Assembly: GCA_028689835.1 (NCBI GenBank)
Contig: JAQVCK010000005.1
Span: 1-48,036 of the forward strand
Reading direction: 5' to 3'
Length of the DNA: 48,036 nucleotides
DNA from: Pygmaiobacter sp.
Lineage (GTDB): Bacteria > Bacillota > Clostridia > Oscillospirales > Ruminococcaceae
Shown here: piece by piece, positions 8,220 to 15,814 of the stretch
Layout of the letters: each line of letters opens with the position of its first letter
Numbering within the stretch: the first letter of the stretch is position 1
Translations under genes and position numbers: made by a program
The notes under the pieces: model-generated
The model's input: only the letters and a program-made list of their open reading frames with translations
What the model was told of the DNA's origin: nothing
The model's database searches: none

Positions 8220-8253
8220 AGTATAGAGCCGGTGTATGAGAAAGGCATGAAAA
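8220..8253 (-). promoter_or_regulatory. TCS2-type box and promoter of the GtrA-NAGPA1 operon
   Basis: Reading the minus strand: TTTTCATG-CCT-TTCTCAT (8253 to 8236), then exactly 10 bp, then TATACT (8225-8220), then 35 bp to the start codon. There is no separate -35. The same arrangement stands before four other cargo genes. Confidence 0.75.
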
Positions 8254-8279
8254 GGGTTTTATCTATTTGTTGGCTCTTG

Positions 8280-8306
8280 TTTATCTCCTGTTTAGATTCC
8301 TTTGAT
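8280..8306 (+). promoter_or_regulatory. TTTAT 11-bp repeat box before the glycolipid operon
   Basis: TTTATCTCCTG followed by TTTAGA, 11 bp in phase, with TGATAC 7 bp after the second half-site. It lies in the same divergent intergenic region as the TCS2-type box that faces GtrA, so the two operons seem to be driven by different regulators from one control region. Confidence 0.55.
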
Positions 8307-8414
8307 ACCGTTGCGGTGCAGAGTGAAAAAGCCTGCCAAATGAAACCGCCGTCAATCGTTCTCTATTTAGAAATTGAGAAATTGATAAAGGATAAAACCA
8401 CAGGAGCGAAACAG

Positions 8415-9623
8415 ATGAGGATTTTACTTACAACCGATTGTTATACCCCGATGGTGAATGGCGTAGTGACCTCTGTGCTAAACCTGCGCAGAGAGCTGCT
8501 TTGCATGGGGCATGAGGTGCGTGTGCTGACACTGGCCGGAACAAACCGCACAACCGTACAGGATGGCGTGGTTGCGCTTGGCTCCATGGATATGGGGCGG
8601 GTCTACCCCGGTGCAAGGCTGCGCAGCGCCTTTGCCAGCGCGGAAATAAAAGAATTGATTGCATGGTGCCCGGATGTGGTGCATTCGCAGTGCGAATTCT
8701 CCACCTTCTTTTTGGCGGTACGCATTGCCAAGGCTTGCGCAGCACCTCTGGTGCATACCTACCACACGGTATACGAGGACTACACCCACTATTTTTCGCC
8801 CAGCCGCCGTTGGGGCAAATGTATGGCACAGGGGCTGACACGGTTGGTGCTTTCCAAAGCCGATGAGGTAATCGCCCCGACGAAAAAAACAGAAACACTG
8901 CTGCACCGCTATCATGTGCGCCCGCCGGTGACGGTGATTCCAACCGGCATCGACCTTGCCCGGTTTGAAAAGGCTGTTGCCGCGCCAGAAAAAGAAGCCC
9001 TGCAAAAGCAGCTTGGCATCCCGGCGGAAAACAAAATTCTGCTGTTTGTGGGGCGGCTCGCCAAGGAAAAGAACATTGATGAGCTTTTGGCGTGCCGCCG
9101 CCAAATGGGCACGGATGCCGCCGTGACACTGCTGATTACCGGGGATGGCCCGGAGCGTGCGCGTCTGGAACGCCGCGCCGCTGCGCTCGGCCTGATGCAA
9201 AACGGCGGCGTTGTATTTGCCGGCATGGTAGAGCCGCAAAGCGTTCCGAAAATCTACGCGCTGGGCGATGTATTTGTCAGTGCCTCCACCAGTGAAACAC
9301 AGGGGCTGACTTACATTGAGGCTATGGCGGCGGGGCTGCCTGCTGTCTGCCATGCGGATCGCTGTTTGGATGAAGTGCTTATAAATGGCCAAAACGGTTG
9401 GCAGTATCAAACCGGCGAGGAGTTGCTGCAATACGCCGCTGCACTGCTGGCGAATGAAGCTGTACGCAAGACCTATTCCGAGAGAGCGGGGCAAATCGCC
9501 GCCCGATACTCGGCGCGGCTGTTTGCAAAAAGGGTACTGCAATGCTATGCAGCGGCGGGGCTGCACCGGCAAATTGCGACGGCGGAGAAAGAAGGAAGGA
9601 CAGAGGTATGGCTGAGCGTTTGA
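8415..9623 (+). CDS. GT4 glycosyltransferase, monoglycosyl-diacylglycerol synthase-like
   Basis: 402 residues from ATG 8415 (AGGAGCG 7 bp upstream; the longer frame starting at 8100 runs through the GtrA gene). N-terminal acceptor domain opens MRILLTTDCYTPMVNGVVTSV; the C-terminal GT-B donor domain has VIPTGIDL, LLFVGRLAKEKNIDELL and the E-x7-E region STSETQGLTYIEAMAAGLP. This is the pattern of Firmicutes and mollicute enzymes that put the first glucose on diacylglycerol. With the second GT4 at 10224 it forms a pair like the mono-/diglycosyl-DAG synthases of streptococci. Its end overlaps the TMEM64 gene by 16 bp. Confidence 0.82.
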   Translation: MRILLTTDCYTPMVNGVVTSVLNLRRELLCMGHEVRVLTLAGTNRTTVQDGVVALGSMDMGRVYPGARLRSAFASAEIKELIAWCPDVVHSQCEFSTFFLAVRIAKACAAPLVHTYHTVYEDYTHYFSPSRRWGKCMAQGLTRLVLSKADEVIAPTKKTETLLHRYHVRPPVTVIPTGIDLARFEKAVAAPEKEALQKQLGIPAENKILLFVGRLAKEKNIDELLACRRQMGTDAAVTLLITGDGPERARLERRAAALGLMQNGGVVFAGMVEPQSVPKIYALGDVFVSASTSETQGLTYIEAMAAGLPAVCHADRCLDEVLINGQNGWQYQTGEELLQYAAALLANEAVRKTYSERAGQIAARYSARLFAKRVLQCYAAAGLHRQIATAEKEGRTEVWLSV

Positions 9624-10210
9624 ATGGACGAAAAATCGCAATGCAGGTAGCGTCAGGTCTTGGGCTTTTGCTTTGTGTTTTAATGGGTATTTGGTTTTGG
9701 CGGGCAGGGCTGCTTTCTTCTCAGGAGGTGCTGCGTAGCTTTGTCGGCAGCTTTGGCGTGGCGGGAGCATTGGTGTTCATTGTGTTTCAGGCCGTGCAGG
9801 TGGTCGTGCCGGTGTTGCCGGGCGGCCTTGGCTGTTTGGCCGGGGTTGTTTTATTTGGGCCGTGGCAGGGCTTCTTGTACAACTACATCGGCATCTGCGC
9901 GGGCAGCCTTGCCGCATTTGCCATTGCCCGCAACTGCGGCAGGCCGCTTTTATACCAAATGTTTCCCAAAAAGCTCATTGAGCGGTATGACGGTTGGGCC
10001 AAAGAGAAAGACCGCTTTGCCCGCTGGTTTGCCTTTTTGATTTTTATCCCGGTTGCGCCGGACGATTACCTTTGCTTTTTGGCCGGGACAACGGAAATTG
10101 CTTGGAAAAAGTACACCGCCATTATCCTGCTGTGCAAGCCGTTTTCGATTGCGCTGTATAGCCTTGGGCTGACGATGCTGTTCCAAAACATCCTCGGCCT
10201 GTGGCGGTAA
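9608..10210 (+). CDS. TVP38/TMEM64 (DedA-superfamily) membrane protein
   Basis: 200 residues from ATG 9608, preceded by GAAGGAAGG inside the end of the GT4 gene. Several hydrophobic segments with the VTT/DedA core: re-entrant helix VPVLPGGLGCLAGVVLFGPWQGFLYNYIG and the later F-x-IFIPVAPDDYLCFLAG. Some DedA-superfamily members move undecaprenyl phosphate between leaflets; for TMEM64 proteins this is inference. Placement between two glycolipid transferases and near PAP2, DUF368 and UppP points to lipid carrier or glycolipid flipping. Confidence 0.85.
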   Translation: MAERLNGRKIAMQVASGLGLLLCVLMGIWFWRAGLLSSQEVLRSFVGSFGVAGALVFIVFQAVQVVVPVLPGGLGCLAGVVLFGPWQGFLYNYIGICAGSLAAFAIARNCGRPLLYQMFPKKLIERYDGWAKEKDRFARWFAFLIFIPVAPDDYLCFLAGTTEIAWKKYTAIILLCKPFSIALYSLGLTMLFQNILGLWR

Positions 10211-10223
10211 GAAAGGATTTTTT

Positions 10224-11243
10224 ATGCGGGTACATTTATATACCGGTTCGCTGCAAATTGTTGCTAAAAGCGGCGTGGGGCAGGCCATCTTTCACCAAAA
10301 GGCCATGCTGGAAAAAAGCGGCGTGGAGGTGACGGAGCATTGGCGCGGCCACGCGGATGCTGTACACATCAACACCGTGTTCCCCGATGCGGTGTTGGCC
10401 GCACTTCGGGCAAAGCTGCGCGGAGAAATGGTGGCGTATTACGGACACTCCACTATGCAGGACTTTCGCAATTCGTTTGTCGGCTCCAATCTGCTTGCGC
10501 CGCTATTCAAAAAATGGATCTGCTTTTGTTATGGCCTTGGCGATGTGATTATCACTCCCACGCCTTATTCCAAGCGGCTGCTCGAAAGCTATGGCATAGA
10601 AAAACCAATCACGGCGCTTTCCAACGGCATTGACACGGATTTTTTTGCACCAAGCGAAGCGCGGCGCAAGCTGTTTCGGGAGAAATATGGCCTGACGGAT
10701 ACCCAAAAGGTCGTCATCAGCGTGGGGCATTATATGGAGCGCAAAGGTATTTTGGATTTTATTGCGCTGGCGCAGAAAATGCCGGAGGTGCGATTTTATT
10801 GGTTTGGCTATACAGCCCCCGCGCTGGTGCCTGAAAAAATTAAAGCGGCCATGGCGGCAGCCCCGGAAAACCTCTGCTTTGCGGGGTATTGCAATCAAGC
10901 GGACTTGCGGGATGCCTACTGCGGCGCGGATGCCTTTGTGTTTTGCAGCTTGGAGGAAACCGAGGGCATTGTGGTGCTGGAGGCACTGGCCAGCGGCGCG
11001 CCGATGCTGGTGCGGGATATTCCGGTGTATGCCGATTGGCTGCAGGATGGCAAAAATAGCTATAAAGCCGCCACTACCGAAGAATTTAAGGAAAAGCTGT
11101 GTGGCATTCTGAATGGAACCCTACCTGACTGCACCGCTGCAGGACACCGCGTGGCCGAAGCCCGTAGCGTTACCGCAATGGGGCAAAAGCTTTGCGCCCT
11201 CTATGAAAATGCAGAAAGTTTATCTCCAGTTTATGCTTTTTAA
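10224..11243 (+). CDS. GT4 glycosyltransferase, diglycosyl-diacylglycerol synthase-like
   Basis: 339 residues; AAAGGA precedes ATG 10224. The N-terminus has SGVGQAIFHQKAMLEKSGVEVTE and DAVHINTVFPD, followed by YYGHSTMQDFRNSFVGSN, APLFKKWICFCYGLGD and IITPTPYSKRLLESYG, then SNGIDTDFF and EETEGIVVLEALASGAP. I recognise this pattern from Firmicutes enzymes that add a second sugar to monoglucosyl-diacylglycerol. Loss of such pairs changes beta-lactam and peptide susceptibility in streptococci. Last gene of the three-gene operon; a strong terminator follows. Confidence 0.82.
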   Translation: MRVHLYTGSLQIVAKSGVGQAIFHQKAMLEKSGVEVTEHWRGHADAVHINTVFPDAVLAALRAKLRGEMVAYYGHSTMQDFRNSFVGSNLLAPLFKKWICFCYGLGDVIITPTPYSKRLLESYGIEKPITALSNGIDTDFFAPSEARRKLFREKYGLTDTQKVVISVGHYMERKGILDFIALAQKMPEVRFYWFGYTAPALVPEKIKAAMAAAPENLCFAGYCNQADLRDAYCGADAFVFCSLEETEGIVVLEALASGAPMLVRDIPVYADWLQDGKNSYKAATTEEFKEKLCGILNGTLPDCTAAGHRVAEARSVTAMGQKLCALYENAESLSPVYAF

Positions 11244-11269
11244 TGTTCCAGTTTATTTCCTCCTGTTAT
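11219..11269 (+). promoter_or_regulatory. Four-unit TTTAT box and promoter before the PAP2-DUF368-UppP operon
   Basis: Units TTTATCTCCAG (11219), TTTATGCTTTT (11230), TAATGTTCCAG (11241) and TTTATTTCC (11252) follow one another at exactly 11 bp. The box covers the last codons of the preceding gene. TGTTAT at 11264-11269 lies 7 bp after the last half-site. A start near 11275 would begin inside the loop of the terminator at 11259-11302, so new transcripts would lack its left arm and escape termination. Confidence 0.65.
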
Positions 11270-11302
11270 TTTGGAATAGCCAAAATGACAGGAGGTTTTT
11301 TT
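11259..11302 (+). terminator. Terminator of the glycolipid operon
   Basis: 16-bp stem CCTCCTGTTATTTTGG / CCAAAATGACAGGAGG with one mismatch, 5-base loop and seven T residues. It overlaps the box and putative start of the next operon. Confidence 0.9.
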
Positions 11303-11330
11303 ATGCGAAATATTCCGTTGGAGGCATGCT

Positions 11331-11879
11331 ATGGCCTTTGAATTTATGATGCTGGATTGGATCGGGGCAAATTTGCACAGCGCTGCCGGTGATGTGCTGA
11401 TGCCGTTTGTGACAGCTCTTGGCAACGGCGGCGTGATTTGGATCGCACTGGGGCTGTCCCTTTGTGCCTTTCGGAAAACCCGCAGGTACGGCGTGTGCGT
11501 GCTGCTGGCCTTGGGGCTGGATGTGGTTTTGTGCAATGGGCTGCTCAAGCCGCTTGTGGCGCGGGTACGCCCGTGTGACATCAACACCACAGTGCAGCTT
11601 TTGATTGCGCGGCCTACCGATTTTTCATTCCCGTCCGGCCACACAGCCGCCGGGTTTGCCGCCGCTTCAGCGCTGCTGTTCAGCCGCCGCAAGGGATGGT
11701 GGGCGGCCATGGCGCTCGCTGCCCTCATTGCGTTTTCACGGCTGTACCTGTATGTGCATTTTCTGACCGATGTTTTGGCCGGGGCGATGCTGGGAGTTCT
11801 ATGCGGCTGGGCGGGTGTGCTTTTGTCCGGCCAACTGCTGAAAGCTCTGAAAAATAAATCTAAACCACAAACGATGTAA
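11331..11879 (+). CDS. PAP2-family phosphatase, probable undecaprenyl-pyrophosphate phosphatase
   Basis: 182 residues with all three PAP2 motifs: KPLVARVRP (KX6RP), PSGH in FPSGHTAAGFAA, and SRLYLYVHFLTD (SRX5HX3D), set between about five hydrophobic helices. Members of this size (BcrC/PgpB-like) dephosphorylate C55-PP outside the membrane and give bacitracin resistance when overproduced. GGAGG lies before ATG 11331. First gene of an operon that also holds DUF368, NAGPA2 and UppP, so the cargo carries two unrelated enzymes for the same step. Confidence 0.88.
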   Translation: MAFEFMMLDWIGANLHSAAGDVLMPFVTALGNGGVIWIALGLSLCAFRKTRRYGVCVLLALGLDVVLCNGLLKPLVARVRPCDINTTVQLLIARPTDFSFPSGHTAAGFAAASALLFSRRKGWWAAMALAALIAFSRLYLYVHFLTDVLAGAMLGVLCGWAGVLLSGQLLKALKNKSKPQTM

Positions 11880-11892
11880 GGAGAAATCTACA

Positions 11893-12801
11893 ATGTTACT
11901 GACTGCTTTTCATGGCATGTGCATGGCACTTGCCGACAGCGTCCCCGGCGTATCCGGCGGCACGATTGCCTTTATCCTTGGCTTTTATGAGCATTTTCTG
12001 AATGCGCTGCACGACCTTTTTGGCAAGAACAACGCCGCGCGGAAAGACGCCTTTTTCTATCTCGTTAAGCTGGGCGTCGGCTGGGTGGTCGGCATGGGGC
12101 TTTCGGTGCTGGTGCTTTCCAGCCTGTTTGAGAGCCATGTCTATCTGCTCAGCTCTGCCTTTTTCGGGCTGACACTTGTTTCCATTCCGTTCATCATCAA
12201 GCAGGAACAGGAAACCGTAAAAGGCCACTGGGGCTGCTTGCTGTTTACGGTGTTGGGGGCGGCGGTGGTCATCGCCATCTCGGCCTTTCGCCAGGGCGGT
12301 GCGGCAACCACATTGGATTATGCAGCGCTTGCACCCATGCAGTATCTCTACCTGTTCGTTTGCGGTATGATTGCCATTGCCGCAATGGTGCTGCCGGGTA
12401 TTTCCGGCTCCACACTGCTGCTCATTTTTGGCGTCTACCTGCCCACTGTGACCGCAGTTAAACAACTGCTCACCCTGCAGCTGAAGGTGCTGCCCGGTGT
12501 CATGGCGCTGGGCTTTGGCGCGGTGTGCGGTGTGGCGGTTTCTATCGGCGGCATCCGCATGGCGCTGCAAAAATTCCGTGCCCAGATGCTTTACCTCATT
12601 CTCGGCCTGATGGGCGGTTCGCTCTATGCCATTGCGATGGGCCCTACCACACTGAAGGTTCCGCAGGCGGCTATGAGCCTTTCGACTTTTAGCATTGTTG
12701 GCTTTGCGGTGGGTGCCGCGCTGCTGGTCATGCTGGAGGTGCTGCGCGAAAAGATGGATCGCTGCAAAACAGAGGGAAACGCCATTGATGAAGCGGAATG
12801 A
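11893..12801 (+). CDS. DUF368 (PopT-type) polyprenyl-phosphate transporter
   Basis: 302 residues, ~8 membrane helices. Both DUF368 signatures are present: DSVPGVSGGTIAFILGFYE near residue 15 and VLPGISGSTLLLIFGVYLP near residue 165, an inverted-repeat arrangement of re-entrant loops. Members of this family were recently linked to flipping undecaprenyl phosphate back to the cytoplasmic leaflet. AAGGAGA stands before the ATG. Being between PAP2 and UppP, it would return the phosphatase product to the inner face. The end overlaps NAGPA2 by 14 bp. Confidence 0.9.
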   Translation: MLLTAFHGMCMALADSVPGVSGGTIAFILGFYEHFLNALHDLFGKNNAARKDAFFYLVKLGVGWVVGMGLSVLVLSSLFESHVYLLSSAFFGLTLVSIPFIIKQEQETVKGHWGCLLFTVLGAAVVIAISAFRQGGAATTLDYAALAPMQYLYLFVCGMIAIAAMVLPGISGSTLLLIFGVYLPTVTAVKQLLTLQLKVLPGVMALGFGAVCGVAVSIGGIRMALQKFRAQMLYLILGLMGGSLYAIAMGPTTLKVPQAAMSLSTFSIVGFAVGAALLVMLEVLREKMDRCKTEGNAIDEAE

Positions 12802-13699
12802 AAAACATTGCAGGCTGCAATGGTGGCTGGATTATTTGCTCTATCCGCTCCTGCTGGCCATAGCCACAGGATTGCTCCTGCTCTATACCTTTGTGATTCC
12901 TCACGGGGCACAGGCGGTGCAGCCTGCGGCAAATGCTGACTACAGCCTATCCGGGGGAACTTACACGGATACCGGCTATCAAGACGCCACCTGCACCGTG
13001 CAGTTTGCCACCTATCGAGCCTACGATTCGGACATCTACCTTGCAGATATACAGCTGAAGAACGCCGAATCCCTGAAAAGCGGTTTTGCGGGGGATTCCT
13101 TTGGAAGAAATATTACGGAAACAACCTCCGCCATTGCAAATCGGTGCAAGGCGATTGTGGCGGTCAATGGGGATTTTTATGGCGCACATGATACAGGATT
13201 TGTCTTGCGCAACGGTGTATTGTATCGGGAAAACCAAACCGATTCGACAAATCCCGATTACATGGATTTGACCATTGATGCAAATGGTAACCTCGGCTTC
13301 ATCGTGGAGTCGCAGACAGACCCTCGGCAGTTGGTGGCAGATGGCGTAGTTCAAGCCTATTCTTTTGGCCCGGCGCTGTTAAACAATGGCGCTATGGCGA
13401 TTGCCTCAGAGGGTCAGGTTTCGCGTGTGGACGGAAAAAATCCACGGACAATTCTTGGGCAGATTGAGCCCCTGCACTATGTTATGCTGGTGGCGGATGG
13501 CCGCACCGAGCAAAGCGCCGGGCTCTCCTTGGAGGAAGCCTGTGCGTTTTTGCAGGAATATGGGGTCAAGACTGCTTACAATTTGGACGGCGGCGGCTCG
13601 GCAACGATGGTGTTTCATGGAAAAGTCGTCAACCATCCGACCCACGATGGCGTAGTTTTTGAGGAAAGAGGGGTGAGCGATATTGTCTACATCGGATGA
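12788..13699 (+). CDS. Phosphodiester glycosidase (NAGPA) family protein 2
   Basis: 303 residues from ATG 12788 (GAGGG upstream; the start lies inside the DUF368 gene). TM anchor at ~16-36, then the NAGPA domain: IVAVNGDFYGAHDTGFVLRNG, AYSFGPALLNNG, NPRTILGQIEPLHYVMLVADGR and YNLDGGGSATMVF. The extracellular domain follows the anchor almost directly, unlike copies 1 and 3, which have longer spacers. It is tightly coupled between a lipid-carrier transporter and UppP. Substrate unknown; a glycosyl-phosphodiester of a lipid or wall polymer is expected from the family. Confidence 0.88.
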   Translation: MKRNEKHCRLQWWLDYLLYPLLLAIATGLLLLYTFVIPHGAQAVQPAANADYSLSGGTYTDTGYQDATCTVQFATYRAYDSDIYLADIQLKNAESLKSGFAGDSFGRNITETTSAIANRCKAIVAVNGDFYGAHDTGFVLRNGVLYRENQTDSTNPDYMDLTIDANGNLGFIVESQTDPRQLVADGVVQAYSFGPALLNNGAMAIASEGQVSRVDGKNPRTILGQIEPLHYVMLVADGRTEQSAGLSLEEACAFLQEYGVKTAYNLDGGGSATMVFHGKVVNHPTHDGVVFEERGVSDIVYIG

Positions 13700-14069
13700 G
13701 TTTCCTATCAAAAAGTCGGTGATAGCCTATCTGCTTTTTTCGGCCTTTTGCTTGCTGTTTTCAGGGGTGTACCATTTGTTCTCCCATGGGGTTTCCTCTC
13801 GTTACATGGCTTGGGCCTTCCTCGTGCCTCTTTTGGGAGGCGCAATCTTCTTTGGGGTTGCATCTCGCTTTTGCTCCATGCAGAGCCGCGCTTGCCGTTT
13901 CTATCGCTATGGCCTGCAAACCATTACGGTGGGCTGCCTTTTGGAAGGAGCTTTTCATATTTATGGAATTGAGGTTTGGCAGGTGAAGCTGTACTGGTTG
14001 GTTGGAATTGGTTGGGTCATCGTGAGCGTAGCTGTGTGGCTGCGCCAAACAAAGATGAAACGAGGGTAA
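13683..14069 (+). CDS. Four-helix membrane protein, unknown
   Basis: 128 residues. The best start is TTG 13683, overlapping the end of NAGPA2, with GAGGGGTGA upstream; no ATG occurs before residue ~42. Four hydrophobic segments (~13-33, 41-60, 76-95, 100-120) and a short basic C-terminus (RQTKMKRG). It is 3 bp from the UppP start, so it belongs to the same operon. I recognise no family. A partner of UppP or NAGPA2 is possible from position only. Confidence 0.6.
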   Translation: MSTSDEFPIKKSVIAYLLFSAFCLLFSGVYHLFSHGVSSRYMAWAFLVPLLGGAIFFGVASRFCSMQSRACRFYRYGLQTITVGCLLEGAFHIYGIEVWQVKLYWLVGIGWVIVSVAVWLRQTKMKRG

Positions 14070-14072
14070 AAA

Positions 14073-14918
14073 ATGTTGCAACTGGTTTTGGAATGGCTGA
14101 AAGCCGCCCTGATGGGCATTGTGGAGGGCATCACCGAATGGCTGCCGATCTCCTCCACCGGACACATGATTTTGCTGGAGCAGCTCATCAAATTTAACGC
14201 AAGCGAAGAATTTATTTCGATGTTCCGCGTGGTCATTCAGCTGGGAGCAATTCTGGCGGTGGTGGTGCTGTTTTGGTCAAAGCTGTGGCCGTTCGGAGTT
14301 TCGCCAAAGACACACCGCATTGCGCCGAAAAAAGAAACTTGGACGCTGTGGCTCAAAATTGTGGTGGCAACGCTGCCGGTGCTGGCTGTCAGCCCGCTGG
14401 ACAACTGGTTTGAAGCACACTTTTACAATGCACCGTCCGTGGCTGCTGCGCTGATTCTGTATGGCGTTCTCTTTATTCTGGTGGAGCGCAAGCCGAAACC
14501 CTGTCGTGTGCAGAGCCTTGCGGAGATTACATACAAAGACGCACTTATCATCGGGCTGTGGCAGGTGCTTGCCATCATCCCCGGCACCTCCCGCAGCGGC
14601 GCAACCATTTTGGGCGGCTTGCTGCTTGGGCTTTCGCGCGGGGCGGTGGCCGAGTTCACCTTCTACCTTGCCATCCCGGTGATGGCGGGCGCATCCCTGC
14701 TCAAAACCGTGAAATACATTGTTGGCGGTGCGGCTCTTGGGCTGACGGAAGCCGGTATTCTGGTGATCGGCTGTGTGGTGGCATTTGTCGTCAGCCTTGG
14801 GGTCATTCGCTTCCTGATGGATTATGTGAAGAAGCACACCTTTACGGCGTTCGGCGTTTACCGCATCGCCTTGGGCGCATTGGTTTTGCTGGTAGCGGCG
14901 TTTACGCCTGTTTTATAA
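14073..14918 (+). CDS. uppP: Undecaprenyl-diphosphatase UppP (BacA)
   Basis: 281 residues, polytopic. The two active-site blocks are present: GIVEGITEWLPISSTGHMIL near the N-terminus and PGTSRSGATILGGLLLG in the second half, which together hold the Glu, Ser and Arg residues used on C55-PP. It releases phosphate to regenerate the C55-P carrier for peptidoglycan and wall polymers; extra copies give bacitracin resistance. Core genomes have their own copy, so this ICE-borne one is an added, regulated dose. It starts 3 bp after the previous gene. Confidence 0.95.
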   Translation: MLQLVLEWLKAALMGIVEGITEWLPISSTGHMILLEQLIKFNASEEFISMFRVVIQLGAILAVVVLFWSKLWPFGVSPKTHRIAPKKETWTLWLKIVVATLPVLAVSPLDNWFEAHFYNAPSVAAALILYGVLFILVERKPKPCRVQSLAEITYKDALIIGLWQVLAIIPGTSRSGATILGGLLLGLSRGAVAEFTFYLAIPVMAGASLLKTVKYIVGGAALGLTEAGILVIGCVVAFVVSLGVIRFLMDYVKKHTFTAFGVYRIALGALVLLVAAFTPVL

Positions 14919-14931
14919 ATGAGGCACGAAT

Positions 14932-15021
14932 ATGGCAGTGAATACATTGATCGGCATCGTAATGATCTTATGGGTGGTACGGAACTGGCTTGACGATAAT
15001 GACGATGACGGTGAATCATAA
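14932..15021 (+). CDS. Small membrane protein, 29 aa
   Basis: ATG 14932 with GAGG 8 bp upstream, 13 bp after UppP. The peptide has one hydrophobic helix (NTLIGIVMILWVV), then RNWLDDNDDDGES, a very acidic tail. Single-helix proteins with charged tails at the end of operons often modulate a membrane enzyme or kinase. A terminator follows at once, so the ORF fills the operon end neatly. Short length leaves doubt. Confidence 0.45.
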   Translation: MAVNTLIGIVMILWVVRNWLDDNDDDGES

Positions 15022-15026
15022 ACACG

Positions 15027-15059
15027 AGGGTTGCGGCAAGGTTTGCTGCAGCCCTTTTT
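15027..15059 (+). terminator. Terminator of the PAP2-UppP operon
   Basis: AGGGTTGCGGCA pairs with TGCTGCAGCCCT (one or two mismatches), then TTTTT. Confidence 0.85.
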
Positions 15060-15110
15060 GTTCATGCTACTGTGGGTTCAAGCAGCTTTTCTATCCGAAA
15101 AATCATTTTG

Positions 15111-15144
15111 TTTTCATGATGTTCTCATTTCAATTTGCAATAAT
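15111..15144 (+). promoter_or_regulatory. TCS2-type box and promoter of the PepSY gene
   Basis: TTTTCATG-ATG-TTCTCAT (15111-15128), then 10 bp, then AATAAT (15139-15144). The start codon is 126 bp further, so this transcript has a longer leader than the other four genes with the box. Confidence 0.65.
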
Positions 15145-15270
15145 CAGGGTGTGGAAAACTTCCACAGGTCATGTTTCGTGGCGCATCGTCAGGAAGAGAG
15201 CAAACGGTAACGGATGCGAAGCGCGACATGAAACAAAGAAAACACCGTGTAACCAAAGGAGTGTACGATT

Positions 15271-15762
15271 ATGAAAATCAACAAAAGTATGATTGCCGTT
15301 TCACTTGCATTGAGCCTTGCCGCCGCGATGATGTGCAGCGTTTCCGCATTTGCTGCAAGTACAGACACCTCTGCGGCCTCGGTGGACACACAGGCCGCAC
15401 AAATTGCGCAGGCCGCGCCCACAGAGGAAGGCAAATCCGCCGAAACGGACGGTGACAATGTGCAGGAAGAAAATATGGATGAAACCGGCGACCCTGACAA
15501 TGAGCAGGAAACCCAGCAGGAAGATGCCGCTGATGCGCAAGCTCAGGCCGACCTCGCCGCACAGGCGGCCATCACAGAGGCCGAGGCCATTGCAGCAGCG
15601 GAAAACGCCAATCCCGGCTTCACTTTTACCGTGGAAGAACTGGACAGTGAAAACGGAACCGTGGCCTATAACCTGAAAGGCACAGATGCCAGCGGCGCGG
15701 GCGTGGAAGTCAAGGTGAACGCCACCGACGGTACTGTGATGCAGGAAGCTGAGAACGATTAA
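15271..15762 (+). CDS. Secreted PepSY-domain protein
   Basis: 163 residues. Sec signal peptide at 1-29 (KINKSMIAVSLALSLAAAMMCSVSAFA-A). Residues ~30-105 are a low-complexity Ala/Glu/Asp/Gln linker with strong negative charge. The C-terminal ~60 residues (ITEAEAIAAAENANPGFTFTVEELDSENGTVAYNLKG...) form one PepSY unit. PepSY domains are thought to inhibit proteases or to bind peptides. An acidic, secreted, peptide-binding protein in an antimicrobial-response island could act as a decoy for cationic peptides, which is my inference. It is monocistronic, with AAAGGAG before the ATG. Confidence 0.82.
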   Translation: MKINKSMIAVSLALSLAAAMMCSVSAFAASTDTSAASVDTQAAQIAQAAPTEEGKSAETDGDNVQEENMDETGDPDNEQETQQEDAADAQAQADLAAQAAITEAEAIAAAENANPGFTFTVEELDSENGTVAYNLKGTDASGAGVEVKVNATDGTVMQEAEND

Positions 15763-15775
15763 AAAATAAGCGAAC

Positions 15776-15808
15776 AAAGAGGGAGACGCCGATGCGCCTC
15801 CCTCTTTT
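15776..15808. terminator. Bidirectional terminator
   Basis: AAAGAGGGAG-x-CGC pairs with GCG-x-CTCCCTCTTT, with a T run on the plus strand and TTTGTTCGC on the minus strand; it serves the PepSY gene and the convergent operon. Confidence 0.85.
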
Positions 15809-15814
15809 GCTCAC

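Noticed and set aside
8478..9770. 430-codon minus-strand frame
   Set aside because: Shadow of the GT4 glycosyltransferase gene in GC-rich sequence; no domain and no start signals.
15027..15270. Plus-strand frames at 14990-15274 and 15171-15455
   Set aside because: They cross a terminator, a promoter box and the start of the PepSY gene, and show no coding character.
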